A stretch of DNA of 13,387 nucleotides, from the NCBI GenBank assembly GCA_030595925.1, contig JAUVLC010000066.1, positions 1-13,387 of the forward strand, read 5' to 3'. Under the pieces are notes generated by a model. The model was not told the DNA's origin. It did not search any database and saw nothing but the letters and a program-made list of their open reading frames with translations. Below are positions 1 to 8,400 of the stretch, one piece after another (position 1 is the first letter of the stretch; every line of letters starts with the position of its first letter). The translations under genes and the position numbers were made by a program. The stretch comes from Clostridia bacterium. GTDB taxonomy: Bacteria > CBDUZB01 > JAGLHV01.

Positions 1-8
1 AGCGAAAG

Positions 9-29
9 TCCGCCAATCTTTAAGGCGGA
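9..29. other. Small G+C-rich inverted repeat
   Basis: TCCGCC (9-14) and GGCGGA (24-29) form a perfect 6-bp stem around a 9-base loop. No T run follows immediately on either strand, so it is not a standard intrinsic terminator. It may be the end of an upstream unit or part of the adjacent repeat. Confidence 0.5.
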
Positions 30-51
30 TGCCTTGATACCTTTGTGCCTT
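28..51. repeat. Three imperfect 8-bp tandem units (xxTxCCTT)
   Basis: GATGCCTT (28-35), GATACCTT (36-43) and TGTGCCTT (44-51) lie head to tail; five of the eight positions are identical in all three. On the other strand they read as AAGGCACA, AAGGTATC and AAGGCATC. The array is short and directly followed by T-rich sequence. No function can be assigned. Confidence 0.6.
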
Positions 52-88
52 TTCTTTTTTCTTTTTTGTTTTTGTTTTTATTCTTTGT

Positions 89-130
89 CTGTTATCTGTA
101 ATCTATGGACTGTGGACTATCGACTATAGA
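89..130. repeat. Six imperfect 7-bp tandem units (CTRTNRA-like)
   Basis: The units are CTGTTAT (89-95), CTGTAAT (96-102), CTATGGA (103-109), CTGTGGA (110-116), CTATCGA (117-123) and CTATAGA (124-130). All start with CT and have T at position 4, and the last four share CTRTNGA. The period is exactly 7 bp across 42 bases with no indel. This is a microsatellite-like intergenic array placed 64 bases before the rplJ -35 box. The period is not a multiple of 3, and no reading frame here looks like a gene. Confidence 0.75.
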
Positions 131-193
131 TTGTCTTTTAACCGTCTTTTATTTTAAGCAGAAAAAATAATTTTAAAAAAATAAATTTTTTTC

Positions 194-222
194 TTGACAA
201 GATTTTCGTAATTTGATATATT
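194..222 (+). promoter_or_regulatory. Sigma70-type promoter of rplJ-rplL
   Basis: TTGACA (194-199) is a perfect -35 box and TATATT (217-222) a near-perfect -10 box, separated by exactly 17 bases. The 30 bases upstream are almost pure A/T, which fits an UP element. The start of transcription should fall near 228-230, at the first base of the leader helix described below. This is among the strongest promoter-like matches in the window, as expected for ribosomal protein genes. Confidence 0.88.
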
Positions 223-228
223 AAGAAA

Positions 229-322
229 CCTTTGAAAATTGCGTACATTTTTTAATCAAAGACAGTAGGTTCTTCCCGGAGTTTAAGTGTCGGGGGGGTA
301 ATTTTGCCTACCGAGATAAAGG
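229..322 (+). ncRNA. L10-type ribosomal protein leader RNA
   Basis: The 5' leader of rplJ contains a hairpin closed by GTAGG (265-269) and CCTAC (307-311), with an inner CCCG/CGGG stem (275-278, 291-294). CCTACCGAG directly after it resembles the conserved part of the L10 leader family, where L10 with L7/L12 binds its own mRNA. CCTTTG (229-234) can pair with TAAAGG (317-322), closing a helix around the whole element. Alternatively CTTTGA (230-235) pairs with TCAAAG (256-261). The family assignment rests on position before rplJ, the conserved-looking motif and the downstream attenuator, not on a covariance search. Confidence 0.72.
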
Positions 323-345
323 GAAAAAATAAAAGCTTCCTTTAT
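316..345 (+). promoter_or_regulatory. Antiterminator hairpin, exclusive with the attenuator
   Basis: Bases 316-324 (ATAAAGGGA) pair with 337-345 (TTCCTTTAT): nine pairs including one G-U, with a 12-base loop. The 3' arm takes up most of the 5' arm of the terminator at 334-341, so the two hairpins cannot coexist. The 5' arm overlaps bases that could instead close the L10 leader helix (317-322 with 229-234). Binding of L10 would therefore be expected to free the terminator. The pairing is read from sequence; the mechanism is inferred by analogy with the Bacillus rplJ attenuator. Confidence 0.6.
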
Positions 346-367
346 AGTTTTGAGGAAGTTTTTTTTT
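334..367 (+). terminator. Intrinsic terminator (attenuator) in the rplJ leader
   Basis: AGCTTCCT (334-341) pairs with AGGAAGTT (353-360) around an 11-base loop, with one G-U pair, and the stem runs into a stretch of nine T (359-367). It lies 55 bases before the rplJ start codon and after the L10-type leader. It therefore fits an attenuator that ends most transcripts when stalk protein is in excess, rather than the end of a gene. Confidence 0.8.
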
Positions 368-413
368 ATAAGAATGACTTGTATTTTGGTTATGATTATT
401 TTTTAGGGGAATG

Positions 414-418
414 AGGGG
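414..418 (+). promoter_or_regulatory. rplJ ribosome-binding site that favours the second ATG
   Basis: AGGGG at 414-418 sits 4 bases before the ATG at 423, and another AGGGGA (405-410) lies 12 bases before it. The earlier in-frame ATG at 411 directly abuts AGGGGA with no spacer, so it is an unlikely start. The choice of 423 also gives the usual short N-terminus of L10. Confidence 0.65.
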
Positions 419-422
419 AATT

Positions 423-974
423 ATGATAAAGACAAGAAAAGAAAAAGAAATGTTTGTTTCTTCTTTAAATGGAAAATTTAAAGATGTTAATAGTTTTTTA
501 CTGATTGATTACAAAGGGTTGAATGTCGAAGAAATAAATGAGTTGAGAAGGGATTTGAAGAAGATAGAATCTGAATATAAAGTAGTAAAGAATACTTTGA
601 CCAGATTGGCGTTAAATGGTTTACCCTTTGATGATTTAAGTAATTACTTGCAAGGTCCCACTGCTTTGGCAATGCCTTTTTCACAAAAAACTAAAATGGA
701 TGAAACATTGGTGGCAATGTCTAAGTTCTTAGTAACTTTTGCTAAAACCCATAAACAATTGACGATAAAAGCGGGTTTATTAAATGGTAAATTAATTGAA
801 CCTTCAGGAATTGAAAAATTATCTAAATTGCCGTCCCGAGAAGCGCTTCTAAGTCAATTAGCGGGTGGATTACAAGCTCCTATTGCGGGGTTGGTAAGCA
901 CGTTAAATCAATTGATTGCTAAATTGGTGTATGGGTTAAAGGCTGTTATGGAAAAGAAACAAGAAGAGGCATAG
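423..974 (+). CDS. rplJ: Ribosomal protein L10 (uL10), stalk base
   Basis: L10 anchors the L7/L12 dimers to 23S rRNA at the base of the 50S stalk, the landing site for EF-Tu and EF-G. The protein has 183 residues from the ATG at 423 (4 more if 411 were used), a little longer than the E. coli protein. The N-terminal globular domain shows the family signatures DYKGLNVEEINELRRDL and YKVVKNTL, which contact rRNA. The C-terminal part from about residue 138 (SREALLSQLAGGLQAPIAG onward) forms the long helix that carries L7/L12 dimers and ends in a charged KKQEEA tail. It is preceded by a promoter, L10-type leader and attenuator, so it is probably feedback-regulated by its own product. rplL follows after 81 bases. 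It ends with TAG. Identification is secure; only the start is a choice. Confidence 0.96.
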   Translation: MIKTRKEKEMFVSSLNGKFKDVNSFLLIDYKGLNVEEINELRRDLKKIESEYKVVKNTLTRLALNGLPFDDLSNYLQGPTALAMPFSQKTKMDETLVAMSKFLVTFAKTHKQLTIKAGLLNGKLIEPSGIEKLSKLPSREALLSQLAGGLQAPIAGLVSTLNQLIAKLVYGLKAVMEKKQEEA

Positions 975-1055
975 GGAAAGTTGTCGTGGTATTGTAGTAT
1001 TATAGTGAATAAATGGAAAATGTAGTCATATTTAAAACGAGGGGAGGAGAAAAAA

Positions 1056-1445
1056 ATGCCAACAAAAACAATGAGCAAGGAAGACTTTTTAGAGGCTATA
1101 GGGAAAATGACTGTTTTAGAAGTTGCGGATTTAGTAAAAGCAATGGAAGAAAAGTTTGGAGTAAGTGCGGTAGCTGCTGCTGCACCTGCGGCTGTTGTAG
1201 CCGGAGAAACTGCTTCAGCATTGGAGGAAGAGAAAACAGAGTTTACGGTTCTTTTAGCGGGAATAGGAGATAAGAAAATTCAGGTAATTAAAGCAATCAG
1301 AGAAGTTACCAGTTTGGGCTTGAAAGAAGCTAAAGAACTAGTGGAAAGTGCTCCCAAAGCTATAAAAGAAGGAATTTCTAAAGAGCAGGCAGAAGAGATA
1401 AAAGCGAAGCTCTCCGAAACAGGTGCCACAATAGAAATTAAATAA
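1056..1445 (+). CDS. rplL: Ribosomal protein L7/L12 (bL12), stalk protein
   Basis: This is the multicopy stalk protein that recruits translational GTPases and stimulates their activity. The 129-residue product has the three expected parts: an N-terminal dimerisation and L10-binding domain (about 1-36, including [16 protein letters not shown]), an Ala-rich flexible hinge (about 37-58, [15 protein letters not shown]), and the C-terminal factor-binding domain (about 60-129) with the hallmark [19 protein letters not shown]. It is a few residues longer than E. coli L7/L12, mostly at the N-terminus and hinge. A strong GGGGAGGAG site (1041-1049) precedes the ATG by 6 bases, stronger than that of rplJ. 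This fits the need for several L12 copies per L10 from the same transcript. It most likely shares the rplJ promoter. No clear terminator follows. Confidence 0.97.
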   Translation: MPTKTMSKEDFLEAIGKMTVLEVADLVKAMEEKFGVSAVAAAAPAAVVAGETASALEEEKTEFTVLLAGIGDKKIQVIKAIREVTSLGLKEAKELVESAPKAIKEGISKEQAEEIKAKLSETGATIEIK

Positions 1446-1545
1446 TTCTATTGGAAGATTTCAATGGAAAAATTAGTTAAGAAGACAGTATCGTCATGAT
1501 AAGGGCAGTTTTTTTGCATGAAAGCGAATAAAAAAATGTTTTTGC

Positions 1546-1574
1546 TTGACTTCTAATCAGGGATTGAATATAAT
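1546..1574 (+). promoter_or_regulatory. Sigma70-type promoter of rpoB-rpoC
   Basis: TTGACT (1546-1551), 17 bases, then TATAAT (1569-1574): one mismatch to the -35 consensus and a perfect -10. Transcription would start near 1581, giving a 5' leader of about 138 bases before rpoB. The promoter is downstream of the rplJ attenuator, so it can supply RNA polymerase, and possibly the S12/S7/EF-G/EF-Tu genes beyond, independently of stalk-protein feedback. Confidence 0.87.
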
Positions 1575-1704
1575 AAAAACTTATGTAAATGACTATTCCC
1601 GATTGAATTTGTTTTTTGTTGAGATAAAATAGCGAAAAAAGTAATGTTATGGATCAGGAATATAATTTGTTGTTAAATTTTTTTTGTTTTTAAAAAAATA
1701 AAAA

Positions 1705-1710
1705 AGGAAG
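1705..1710 (+). promoter_or_regulatory. rpoB ribosome-binding site that decides the start
   Basis: AGGAAG at 1705-1710 is 8 bases before the ATG at 1719 but only 2 bases before the in-frame TTG at 1713. The ATG at 1719 is therefore the likely start, giving an N-terminus [11 protein letters not shown]. Confidence 0.8.
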
Positions 1711-1718
1711 ATTTGAAA

Positions 1719-4700
1719 ATGCCACAAAAAAGTCTCAATTTTTCTAAAAGCCGTTCGTTAATGGAACTGCCTGATTTGTTAGAAATGCAGAAAAAATCAT
1801 TTATTGAGTTTCTACAGAGATATATAGATCCGGCAAAAAGAAAAACACAGGGATTACAGATGGCTTTTAAAGATGTCTTCCCTATTATCAATGCTGATGA
1901 AACATTGACCCTTGAATTCCTTGATTATTCTTTTGGGAACCCTCGGTATAGCGAAAATGAATCTATTGAAAAGGACATCACCTATTCGGTTCCTTTGAAA
2001 GTGAGAGTGCGGTTGTTACTAAAGGAAAAAGGCAGTACTGTGATAAAAGAGATTTCTGAACAGGAAGTTTTTATAGCTGAAATGCCTTTGATGACAGACA
2101 GAGGTTCTTTTGTTATCAACGGAGCAGAAAGAGTTATCGTTAGTCAATTACATCGTTCGCCGGGGGTTATTTTCGAAGAAGATGAAGAAGGAAAAATTTC
2201 TTCTTACGGAAAAAAATTGTATTCAGCTCGCATTATTCCTTATCGGGGAGCATGGGTAGAATTTGGATTTGATATTAACAATCTATTATATGTACATATT
2301 GATAAAAAAAGAAAAATTTTGGCGACGGTTTTATTAAAGGCATTAGGGATGGAAAAAAAATCCGACATATTAAGTGTTTTTTATGAAACCGAAGTATTAT
2401 TGATTGCGAGTATACATTCCGACGCATTGATAGGAAAATTGTTGGCCGAAGATATCGTAGAAAAAAAATCGGGAGAAATAATCCAGGAAGCAAATAAGGT
2501 CATAACTGCTGAAATTGTTAATGAAATAAAAAAAAGGAAGATAAAAAGGGTAAAAGTAGTAAAATGGGATGTTTCACAGAAAAAAGATGTAGCCATATCT
2601 AATACTTTAGCTAAAGATACAGTAGAAAATAAGAAGGAAGCGGTTTTTGAGATTTACCGGAAATTGCGTACTCAGGAGTTTATTACTCCGGAACAAGCGG
2701 AAAATTATTTAGAAAATTTGGTATTTAAAAATGTTAAAAAATATGATTTGGGCAAGGTTGGCCGATATAAAATTAATAAAAAGTTAAGTTTTATTTTTGA
2801 GCATCTTGAGCAGATGAAAGAAAACAACTTCAAAATTCCTCCGAAAACAAGGAGAACTTTATGTAGAGAAGATATAATTGCTACAATCAAATATCTCGTT
2901 GCGTTGAATAGTGGTGTTATCAACGCAGTAGACGACATTGATCATTTAGGAAATCGGCGGGTACGTTCTGTAGGCGAATTATTGGAAAATCAGATACGGA
3001 TTGGTTTGTCGCACATGAGCCGTTTAATAAAAGAGAAAATGAATATAGGAAATGTGGGTGTTATCACTCCCCGGACATTGATTAATTCTGCTCCTGTAGT
3101 GGGAATACTAAGAAAATTTTTTGGAACATCCCAATTATCGCAGTTTATGGATCAAACTAACCCTTTGGCGGAAATAACCCATAAAAGAAGGTTGTCTGCT
3201 TTAGGTCCGGGAGGATTAAATCGTAAAAGAGCAGGGTTTGAAGTAAGAGATGTTCATTACACTCACTATGGGAGGCTTTGTCCTATAGAAACGCCGGAAG
3301 GTCCGAATATCGGATTAATTGCTTCTTTGGCTTCTTATGCCCGGATTAATGAATACGGACTTATAGAGAGTCCTTATAAAGAAGTAAGCAATAAGAAAGT
3401 GTCAAATAAGATAGAATATCTTACAGCTGATAGAGAAGACTCTTTTGTAGTAGCACAGGCTAATGTTCCTTTGGATAAAGAAGGAATGATTGTTTCCGGT
3501 TTGGTGTCTGCACGTCACAAAGGGGATTTTCCGATGGTTGTTCCTAAAAGAGTTAATTATATGGATATTTCTCCTATGCAGGTAATGAGTGTTTCTGCTT
3601 CTTTAATTCCTTTTTTAGAACATGATGATGCTAATCGTGCTTTGATGGGTTCTAATATGCAAAGACAGGCGGTTCCCTTGCTTATTACTGAATCTCCATT
3701 AGTGGCTACAGGGATGGAAGGGAGAGTGACTAAAGATTCCGGAGCTACTGTTATCGCCAAAAAAGAGGGGAAAGTTATTAGTGTTACTGCCGATAGAATT
3801 ATAATTTGGAATGAAGATAAAGAAATAGACGTATATAGGTTGAAGAAATTTCTCCGGTCTAATCAGGATACCTGTATTAATCAGTTTCCAATAATTGAAA
3901 AAGGGGAGAGAATAAGAAAAGGTCAGGTTATTGCGGATGGTCCGGCTATTTCTAAGGGAAAAATTGCTTTAGGGAAAAATGTTTTGGTTGCTTTTATGCC
4001 GTGGGAAGGATACAATTTTGAAGATGCTATATTAATAAGTGAGAGATTAGTAAAACAGGATGTTTTTTCTTCTGTTCATATTCAGGAATTTGAAACAGAA
4101 GCAAGAGATATTAAGATAGGAAGCGAAGAGATTACCAGGGATATCCCTAATGTTTCGGAAGAAGCGTTAGCTAATTTAGATGAACGGGGGATAATTAGAG
4201 AAGGGGCAGAGGTAAATCCGGGAGATATTTTAGTAGGAAAGGTAACCCCGAGGGGAGAAATTCAAACAACTCCGGAAGAAAGATTATTGAAGGTTATTTT
4301 CGGGAAAAAAGCGGAAGATGTTCAGGATGCTTCTTTGTGTGTTCCTCCGGGTGTTTCGGGGAAAGTACTGGATGTTAAAGTCTTTACCCGAAAAGAAAAA
4401 AGAGGGAAAAGGGAAGAAAACAAGATTATTAAAAACTTAGAAGAATACTATAAAAAAGAAATAGCTGAATTAAGGATACAAAGAGATAAGAAAGTTGCTC
4501 ATTTAGAAGCAAATGTTAAAAAACGAATAATCCGCCAGAATGAAGCGAAACCGGAAATAGAAAAAATAAAGATTTTTACGGAAGCACAGATAGCAGAGTT
4601 AAAAAATGATAAAAAAAGAAAAACCGATAATGTTAAAATGGGGGATGATTTAGCCATATCTGTGAATATGTTGGTTAAAGTGTTTTTGGTAACCAAGAGA

Positions 4701-5450
4701 AAAATTATGGTTGGAGATAAAGTAGCGGGGAGACACGGGAATAAGGGGGTAATAGCTAAGATATTACCCGAAGAAGATATGCCTTATTTATTGGACGGAA
4801 CATCGGTAGATGTAGTTTTAAGTCCTTTATCCGTTCCTTCCCGAATGAATGTAGGGCAAATTTTAGAACTTATGTTGGGTTGGGCCGGGAAGATTTTGGA
4901 CACTGAAATGGTTACTCCCATTTTTGACGGAGCCCGGGAAGAAGATATAATTGAGCAGATAAAAAGAGCTAAACAAAAATTGAGAGAAGCAGGGGTAGCC
5001 GAAAAATATTTACCTACGGATGATTGCAGGATTACTCTTTATGATGGGCGTACAGGGGAACCTTTTTTTGAGAAAGTTGCGATAGGATATATGTATATAC
5101 TTAAACTTGCTCATCTGGTAGAAGATAAAATACATGCCCGTTCTACAGGTCCTTATTCTTTAATTACCCGGCAACCGTTGGGTGGGAAGGCACAGTTTGG
5201 AGGACAGCGTTTTGGGGAAATGGAGGTGTGGGCGGTAGAAGGATATGGAGGGGCTTATATATTACAAGAGTTTTTGACGGTAAAGAGCGATGATGTTCCG
5301 GGGCGGACAAAGATGTATGAATCTATTATAAAAGGTGAAGCTGCTCAGCCCCCGGGAATTCCGGAATCTTTTCGGGTGTTAGTCAGAGAATTACAGAGTT
5401 TGGGATTGAATGTGGAGTTATTAAAAGAAAAAGGAACAAAACAGAAATAA
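1719..5450 (+). CDS. rpoB: RNA polymerase subunit beta
   Basis: RpoB is one of the two large catalytic subunits of RNA polymerase and forms one pincer of the clamp. The product has 1243 residues from the ATG at 1719. Signatures in order: [20 protein letters not shown] in the N-terminal part; the rifampicin region from [13 protein letters not shown] (467-479) to [51 protein letters not shown] (999-1010) with Lys1001 and Lys1009, the counterparts of E. coli Lys1065 and Lys1073 near the active site; and the C-terminal [18 protein letters not shown]. Gln475, Asp478, His488, Arg491, Ser493 and Leu495 match E. coli 513, 516, 526, 529, 531 and 533, so the rifampicin pocket looks wild type. Residues about 890-974 are a Lys/Glu-rich, probably coiled-coil, variable region. 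rpoC follows after 18 bases. Confidence 0.98.
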   Translation: MPQKSLNFSKSRSLMELPDLLEMQKKSFIEFLQRYIDPAKRKTQGLQMAFKDVFPIINADETLTLEFLDYSFGNPRYSENESIEKDITYSVPLKVRVRLLLKEKGSTVIKEISEQEVFIAEMPLMTDRGSFVINGAERVIVSQLHRSPGVIFEEDEEGKISSYGKKLYSARIIPYRGAWVEFGFDINNLLYVHIDKKRKILATVLLKALGMEKKSDILSVFYETEVLLIASIHSDALIGKLLAEDIVEKKSGEIIQEANKVITAEIVNEIKKRKIKRVKVVKWDVSQKKDVAISNTLAKDTVENKKEAVFEIYRKLRTQEFITPEQAENYLENLVFKNVKKYDLGKVGRYKINKKLSFIFEHLEQMKENNFKIPPKTRRTLCREDIIATIKYLVALNSGVINAVDDIDHLGNRRVRSVGELLENQIRIGLSHMSRLIKEKMNIGNVGVITPRTLINSAPVVGILRKFFGTSQLSQFMDQTNPLAEITHKRRLSALGPGGLNRKRAGFEVRDVHYTHYGRLCPIETPEGPNIGLIASLASYARINEYGLIESPYKEVSNKKVSNKIEYLTADREDSFVVAQANVPLDKEGMIVSGLVSARHKGDFPMVVPKRVNYMDISPMQVMSVSASLIPFLEHDDANRALMGSNMQRQAVPLLITESPLVATGMEGRVTKDSGATVIAKKEGKVISVTADRIIIWNEDKEIDVYRLKKFLRSNQDTCINQFPIIEKGERIRKGQVIADGPAISKGKIALGKNVLVAFMPWEGYNFEDAILISERLVKQDVFSSVHIQEFETEARDIKIGSEEITRDIPNVSEEALANLDERGIIREGAEVNPGDILVGKVTPRGEIQTTPEERLLKVIFGKKAEDVQDASLCVPPGVSGKVLDVKVFTRKEKRGKREENKIIKNLEEYYKKEIAELRIQRDKKVAHLEANVKKRIIRQNEAKPEIEKIKIFTEAQIAELKNDKKRKTDNVKMGDDLAISVNMLVKVFLVTKRKIMVGDKVAGRHGNKGVIAKILPEEDMPYLLDGTSVDVVLSPLSVPSRMNVGQILELMLGWAGKILDTEMVTPIFDGAREEDIIEQIKRAKQKLREAGVAEKYLPTDDCRITLYDGRTGEPFFEKVAIGYMYILKLAHLVEDKIHARSTGPYSLITRQPLGGKAQFGGQRFGEMEVWAVEGYGGAYILQEFLTVKSDDVPGRTKMYESIIKGEAAQPPGIPESFRVLVRELQSLGLNVELLKEKGTKQK

Positions 5451-5468
5451 ATTTCAGGGAGAAAAAGG

Positions 5469-8400
5469 ATGTCGCGAAAAAAAGCGAAGGAACGTATATC
5501 AGAAAATTTTTTAGATTTCGATTCTATTAAATTATCTATTGCTTCTCCGGAGAAAATAAAACAATGGTCTTTTGGGGAAGTAAAGAAGCCTGAAACGATA
5601 AATTATCGCACTTTTAAGCCGGAACGGGATGGATTGTTTTGTGAGAGAATATTCGGTCCTGTGCGGGATTGGGAATGCAATTGTGGAAAATATAAATGGA
5701 TAAAACATAAAGGAGTAATTTGTGATCGATGCGGAGTGGAAGTTACGGAGTCTAAAGTAAGAAGAGAACGGATGGGACATATTGATTTGGCTGCTCCGGT
5801 GAGTCATATTTGGTTTTTGAGAAAGGCACCTTCACGGATAGGTGTTTTGTTGAATATGAAGTTAGGAGAAGTAGAAAGGATTATTTACTATGCTAGTTAT
5901 ATAGTTGTTGATCCCGGGTCTACTCCTTTAAAGAAAAAACAGCTTTTAAGTGAAGAAGAATTTCAAAAAAATAAAAAGGAATTTGGAAACAAATTCAAAG
6001 TGGGAATTGGGGCTAAAGTAATTAAGGAATTGTTATCCGGGATTGATGTAAATAAACTGTCTAAAGAATTGAGAAATAAAATTAAAGGCGATAAATCCGT
6101 GGCAGTAAAAAACCGTTTAATTAAACAGCTAAGGGTAGTTGATGGATTTGTTAAATCAGGAAATAGACCGGAGTGGATGATTTTGACTTCTATTCCTGTT
6201 ATCCCTCCTGATTTGCGTCCTTTGGTTCCTTTGGATGGTGGACGTTTTGCTTCTTCCGATTTAAATGATTTATATCGTAGAATTATAAATCGTAATAATC
6301 GATTGAAGCTTATTGAAAATCTAAAAGCCCCGGAAGTAATGATTTTTAATGAAAAAAGACTATTACAGGAAGCCGTAGATGCTTTGTTTGAAAATGGGGC
6401 AAGAAGAAAAGTAGTAACGGGAGCGGGAGGGCGTCCTTTAAAATCTTTGTCTGATGTTCTTAAAGGAAAACAGGGACGATTTCGTCAGAATTTATTGGGT
6501 AAAAGGGTAGATTATTCGGGAAGGTCTGTAGTGGTGATTGGTCCCAATTTAAAAATAGGACAGTGTGGTTTACCTAAAGAAATGGCTTTGGAGCTTTTTA
6601 AACCATTTATTCTTAAAGAATTGTTGGGTAAAGGTTTTGCTTCTTCACTGAAAGGAGCAAAAAAAATGTTGGAGCGAACCAGTCCGGAAGTATGGGATGT
6701 TTTGGAGGAAGTGACGAAGAATCATCCTGTACTTTTAAATCGTGCCCCTACACTTCATCGTTTGGGAATTCAGACTTTTGAACCTGTATTGATTGAAGGA
6801 AAGTCGATTCAATTGCATCCTCTTGTCTGTACGGCATTTAATGCGGACTTTGATGGAGACCAAATGGCGGTACATGTTCCCTTATCTCTGGAAGCGCAAA
6901 TGGAAGCAAGGGTTTTAATGTTGGCCAGCAATAATATTTTATCACCTTCTAATGGGAAATCTATTGTGACACCTTCTCAGGATATGGTACTGGGATGTTG
7001 TTATCTAACCAAAGAAAAAAAGGGTGATTTAGGAAATGGCAAAATATTTGCTTGCAATGAAGAAGCGTTAAGTGCTTATGATAATAAAAAATTAAGTTTG
7101 CATGCTAAAATAAAAATTAGGGTTTCATCAGGTGAATTATTAGAAACTACTGTGGGCCGAGTTATTTTTAATAGAATTGTTCCCTCTGAAATGGGATTTA
7201 TAAATAAAATTGTTAAGAAAAAAGATTTGGGACGATTGGTAGAGCTTTGTTTTAAAAAGTTGGGCACGTATAAAACAACCTTGTTGTTGGATAACATAAA
7301 AAGGTTGGGTTATAAATATGCAACGTTGGCGGGAATATCTATTTCTTTAAGAGATATGAAGACCCCTAAGATTAAAAACGAATTAATTAATGTGGCCAAA
7401 ACAGAAGTGAAAGAAATTGAAACGCAGTATAAAAAAGGATTTATTACTGATACGGAACGATATAATAAAGTAATTGACATTTGGACTCATGTTACTGATA
7501 AAATTTCTAATGTTATGTTTGATGGGTTAAGAGAAGAAGAAGAAAATGATGGTCCTGATTTGCCCAAGTTTAATCCTATTTATATGATGGCTGATTCAGG
7601 AGCGAGAGGAAGCAGACAACAGATTAGACAGTTGGCCGGGATGAGAGGTTTAATGGCTAAACCTCAAAAGAAAATTACCGGACAGATAGGAGAGATTATA
7701 GAATCGCCTATTGTGGCTAATTTTAGAGAGGGATTAACGGTTTTGGAATATTTTATTTCTACTCATGGGGGAAGAAAAGGGTTGGCTGATACGGCTTTAA
7801 AAACAGCGGATGCAGGTTATTTAACCCGGAGATTGGTAGATGTCGCTCATGATGTAGTAGTAAATACATATGATTGTGGGACGATAAACGGAATAAAAGT
7901 GGGGGCTTTACAGGAAGGGGATGAAGTAGTAGAGTCTTTAATGGAACGGATAGTAGGCAGAGTAAGTTTGGATAATGTAGTAAATCTTTTAACGGATGAA
8001 ATAATTATTACTGTTGGCGAACTGATTTCTGAGAAAAAAGCTAGAGAAATCGAAAAGGCCGGTATTGAGAAAATAAGGATTCGTTCTGTTTTAACCTGTG
8101 AAGCGAAACAAGGTGTTTGTGCTAAATGTTATGGAGTAAACTTGGCGACGGGAAAGGAAGTAGGGATAGGGGAAGCTGTGGGAATTATTGCAGCCCAGTC
8201 TATCGGAGAGCCGGGAACTCAGCTTACTTTGAGAACTTTTCATATAGGGGGAACAGCCAGCCGGGTTATTTTGCGTTCTTCCGTGCAAACGAAGAAAGAA
8301 GGAAAACTAAAATTTTCTAACATTAAGAGCATAAAAAACAAAGAAGGGCAATGGGTTGTTGTTAGTCGCAATGGAGAAATAATTATTAGAGAATCCGGTA

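Larger units (their letters stand above)
1..193. other. Non-coding stretch upstream of the rplJ promoter
   Basis: No credible gene is visible here. The three + frames either stop within the first 40 bases or read low-complexity sequence rich in Phe, Leu and Cys up to a stop near 130. The stretch holds a small hairpin (9-29), an 8-bp-period repeat (28-51), T-rich tracts (50-82), a 7-bp-period repeat (89-130) and a very A+T-rich segment (about 160-193) just upstream of the -35 box that could act as an UP element. The rplA (L1) gene that usually precedes rplJ does not end within the 410 bases upstream, so rplJ starts its own unit. Whether rplKA lies further upstream cannot be seen. Confidence 0.7.
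1446..1718 (+). other. rplL-rpoB intergenic region and rpoB leader
   Basis: This 273-base gap holds the rpoB promoter (1546-1574) and an A+T-rich untranslated leader of about 138 bases. I find no convincing intrinsic terminator: the T run at 1509-1515 is not preceded by a complementary stem, and TATC/GATA around 1490-1502 gives only 4 pairs. Some read-through from rplJL into rpoB is therefore likely. Just before the rpoB ribosome-binding site a T-rich tract (1678-1691) faces an A-rich tract (1692-1705) and could fold into a weak A-U hairpin. Confidence 0.6.

Noticed and set aside
1-35. Tail of an upstream gene such as rplA ending at the first stops.
   Set aside because: Too few residues remain to recognise anything, and none looks like the L1 C-terminus.
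21-51. GGATGCCTTG resembles the start of 23S rRNA (GGTGGATGCCTTGG).
   Set aside because: The match is about 10 bases; the following sequence is T-rich and a repeat, with no further rRNA similarity.
133-151. Direct repeat GTCTTTTA (133-140 and 144-151), 11 bases apart, as a protein-binding site.
   Set aside because: Only 8 bases in a T-rich stretch, as likely as not by chance.
1013-1273. Open frame on the + strand overlapping rplL in another frame.
   Set aside because: It overlaps the certain L7/L12 gene, is Arg/Cys/Gly-rich and has no ribosome-binding site.
1486-1515. Intrinsic terminator after rplL ending in the T run at 1509-1515.
   Set aside because: The bases before the T run (AGGGCAG) have no complement upstream; only a 4-bp TATC/GATA stem can form.
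1649-1693. Fourteen-codon open frame in the rpoB leader as a regulatory leader peptide.
   Set aside because: No ribosome-binding site, no run of one amino acid that would suggest attenuation, and no terminator behind it.
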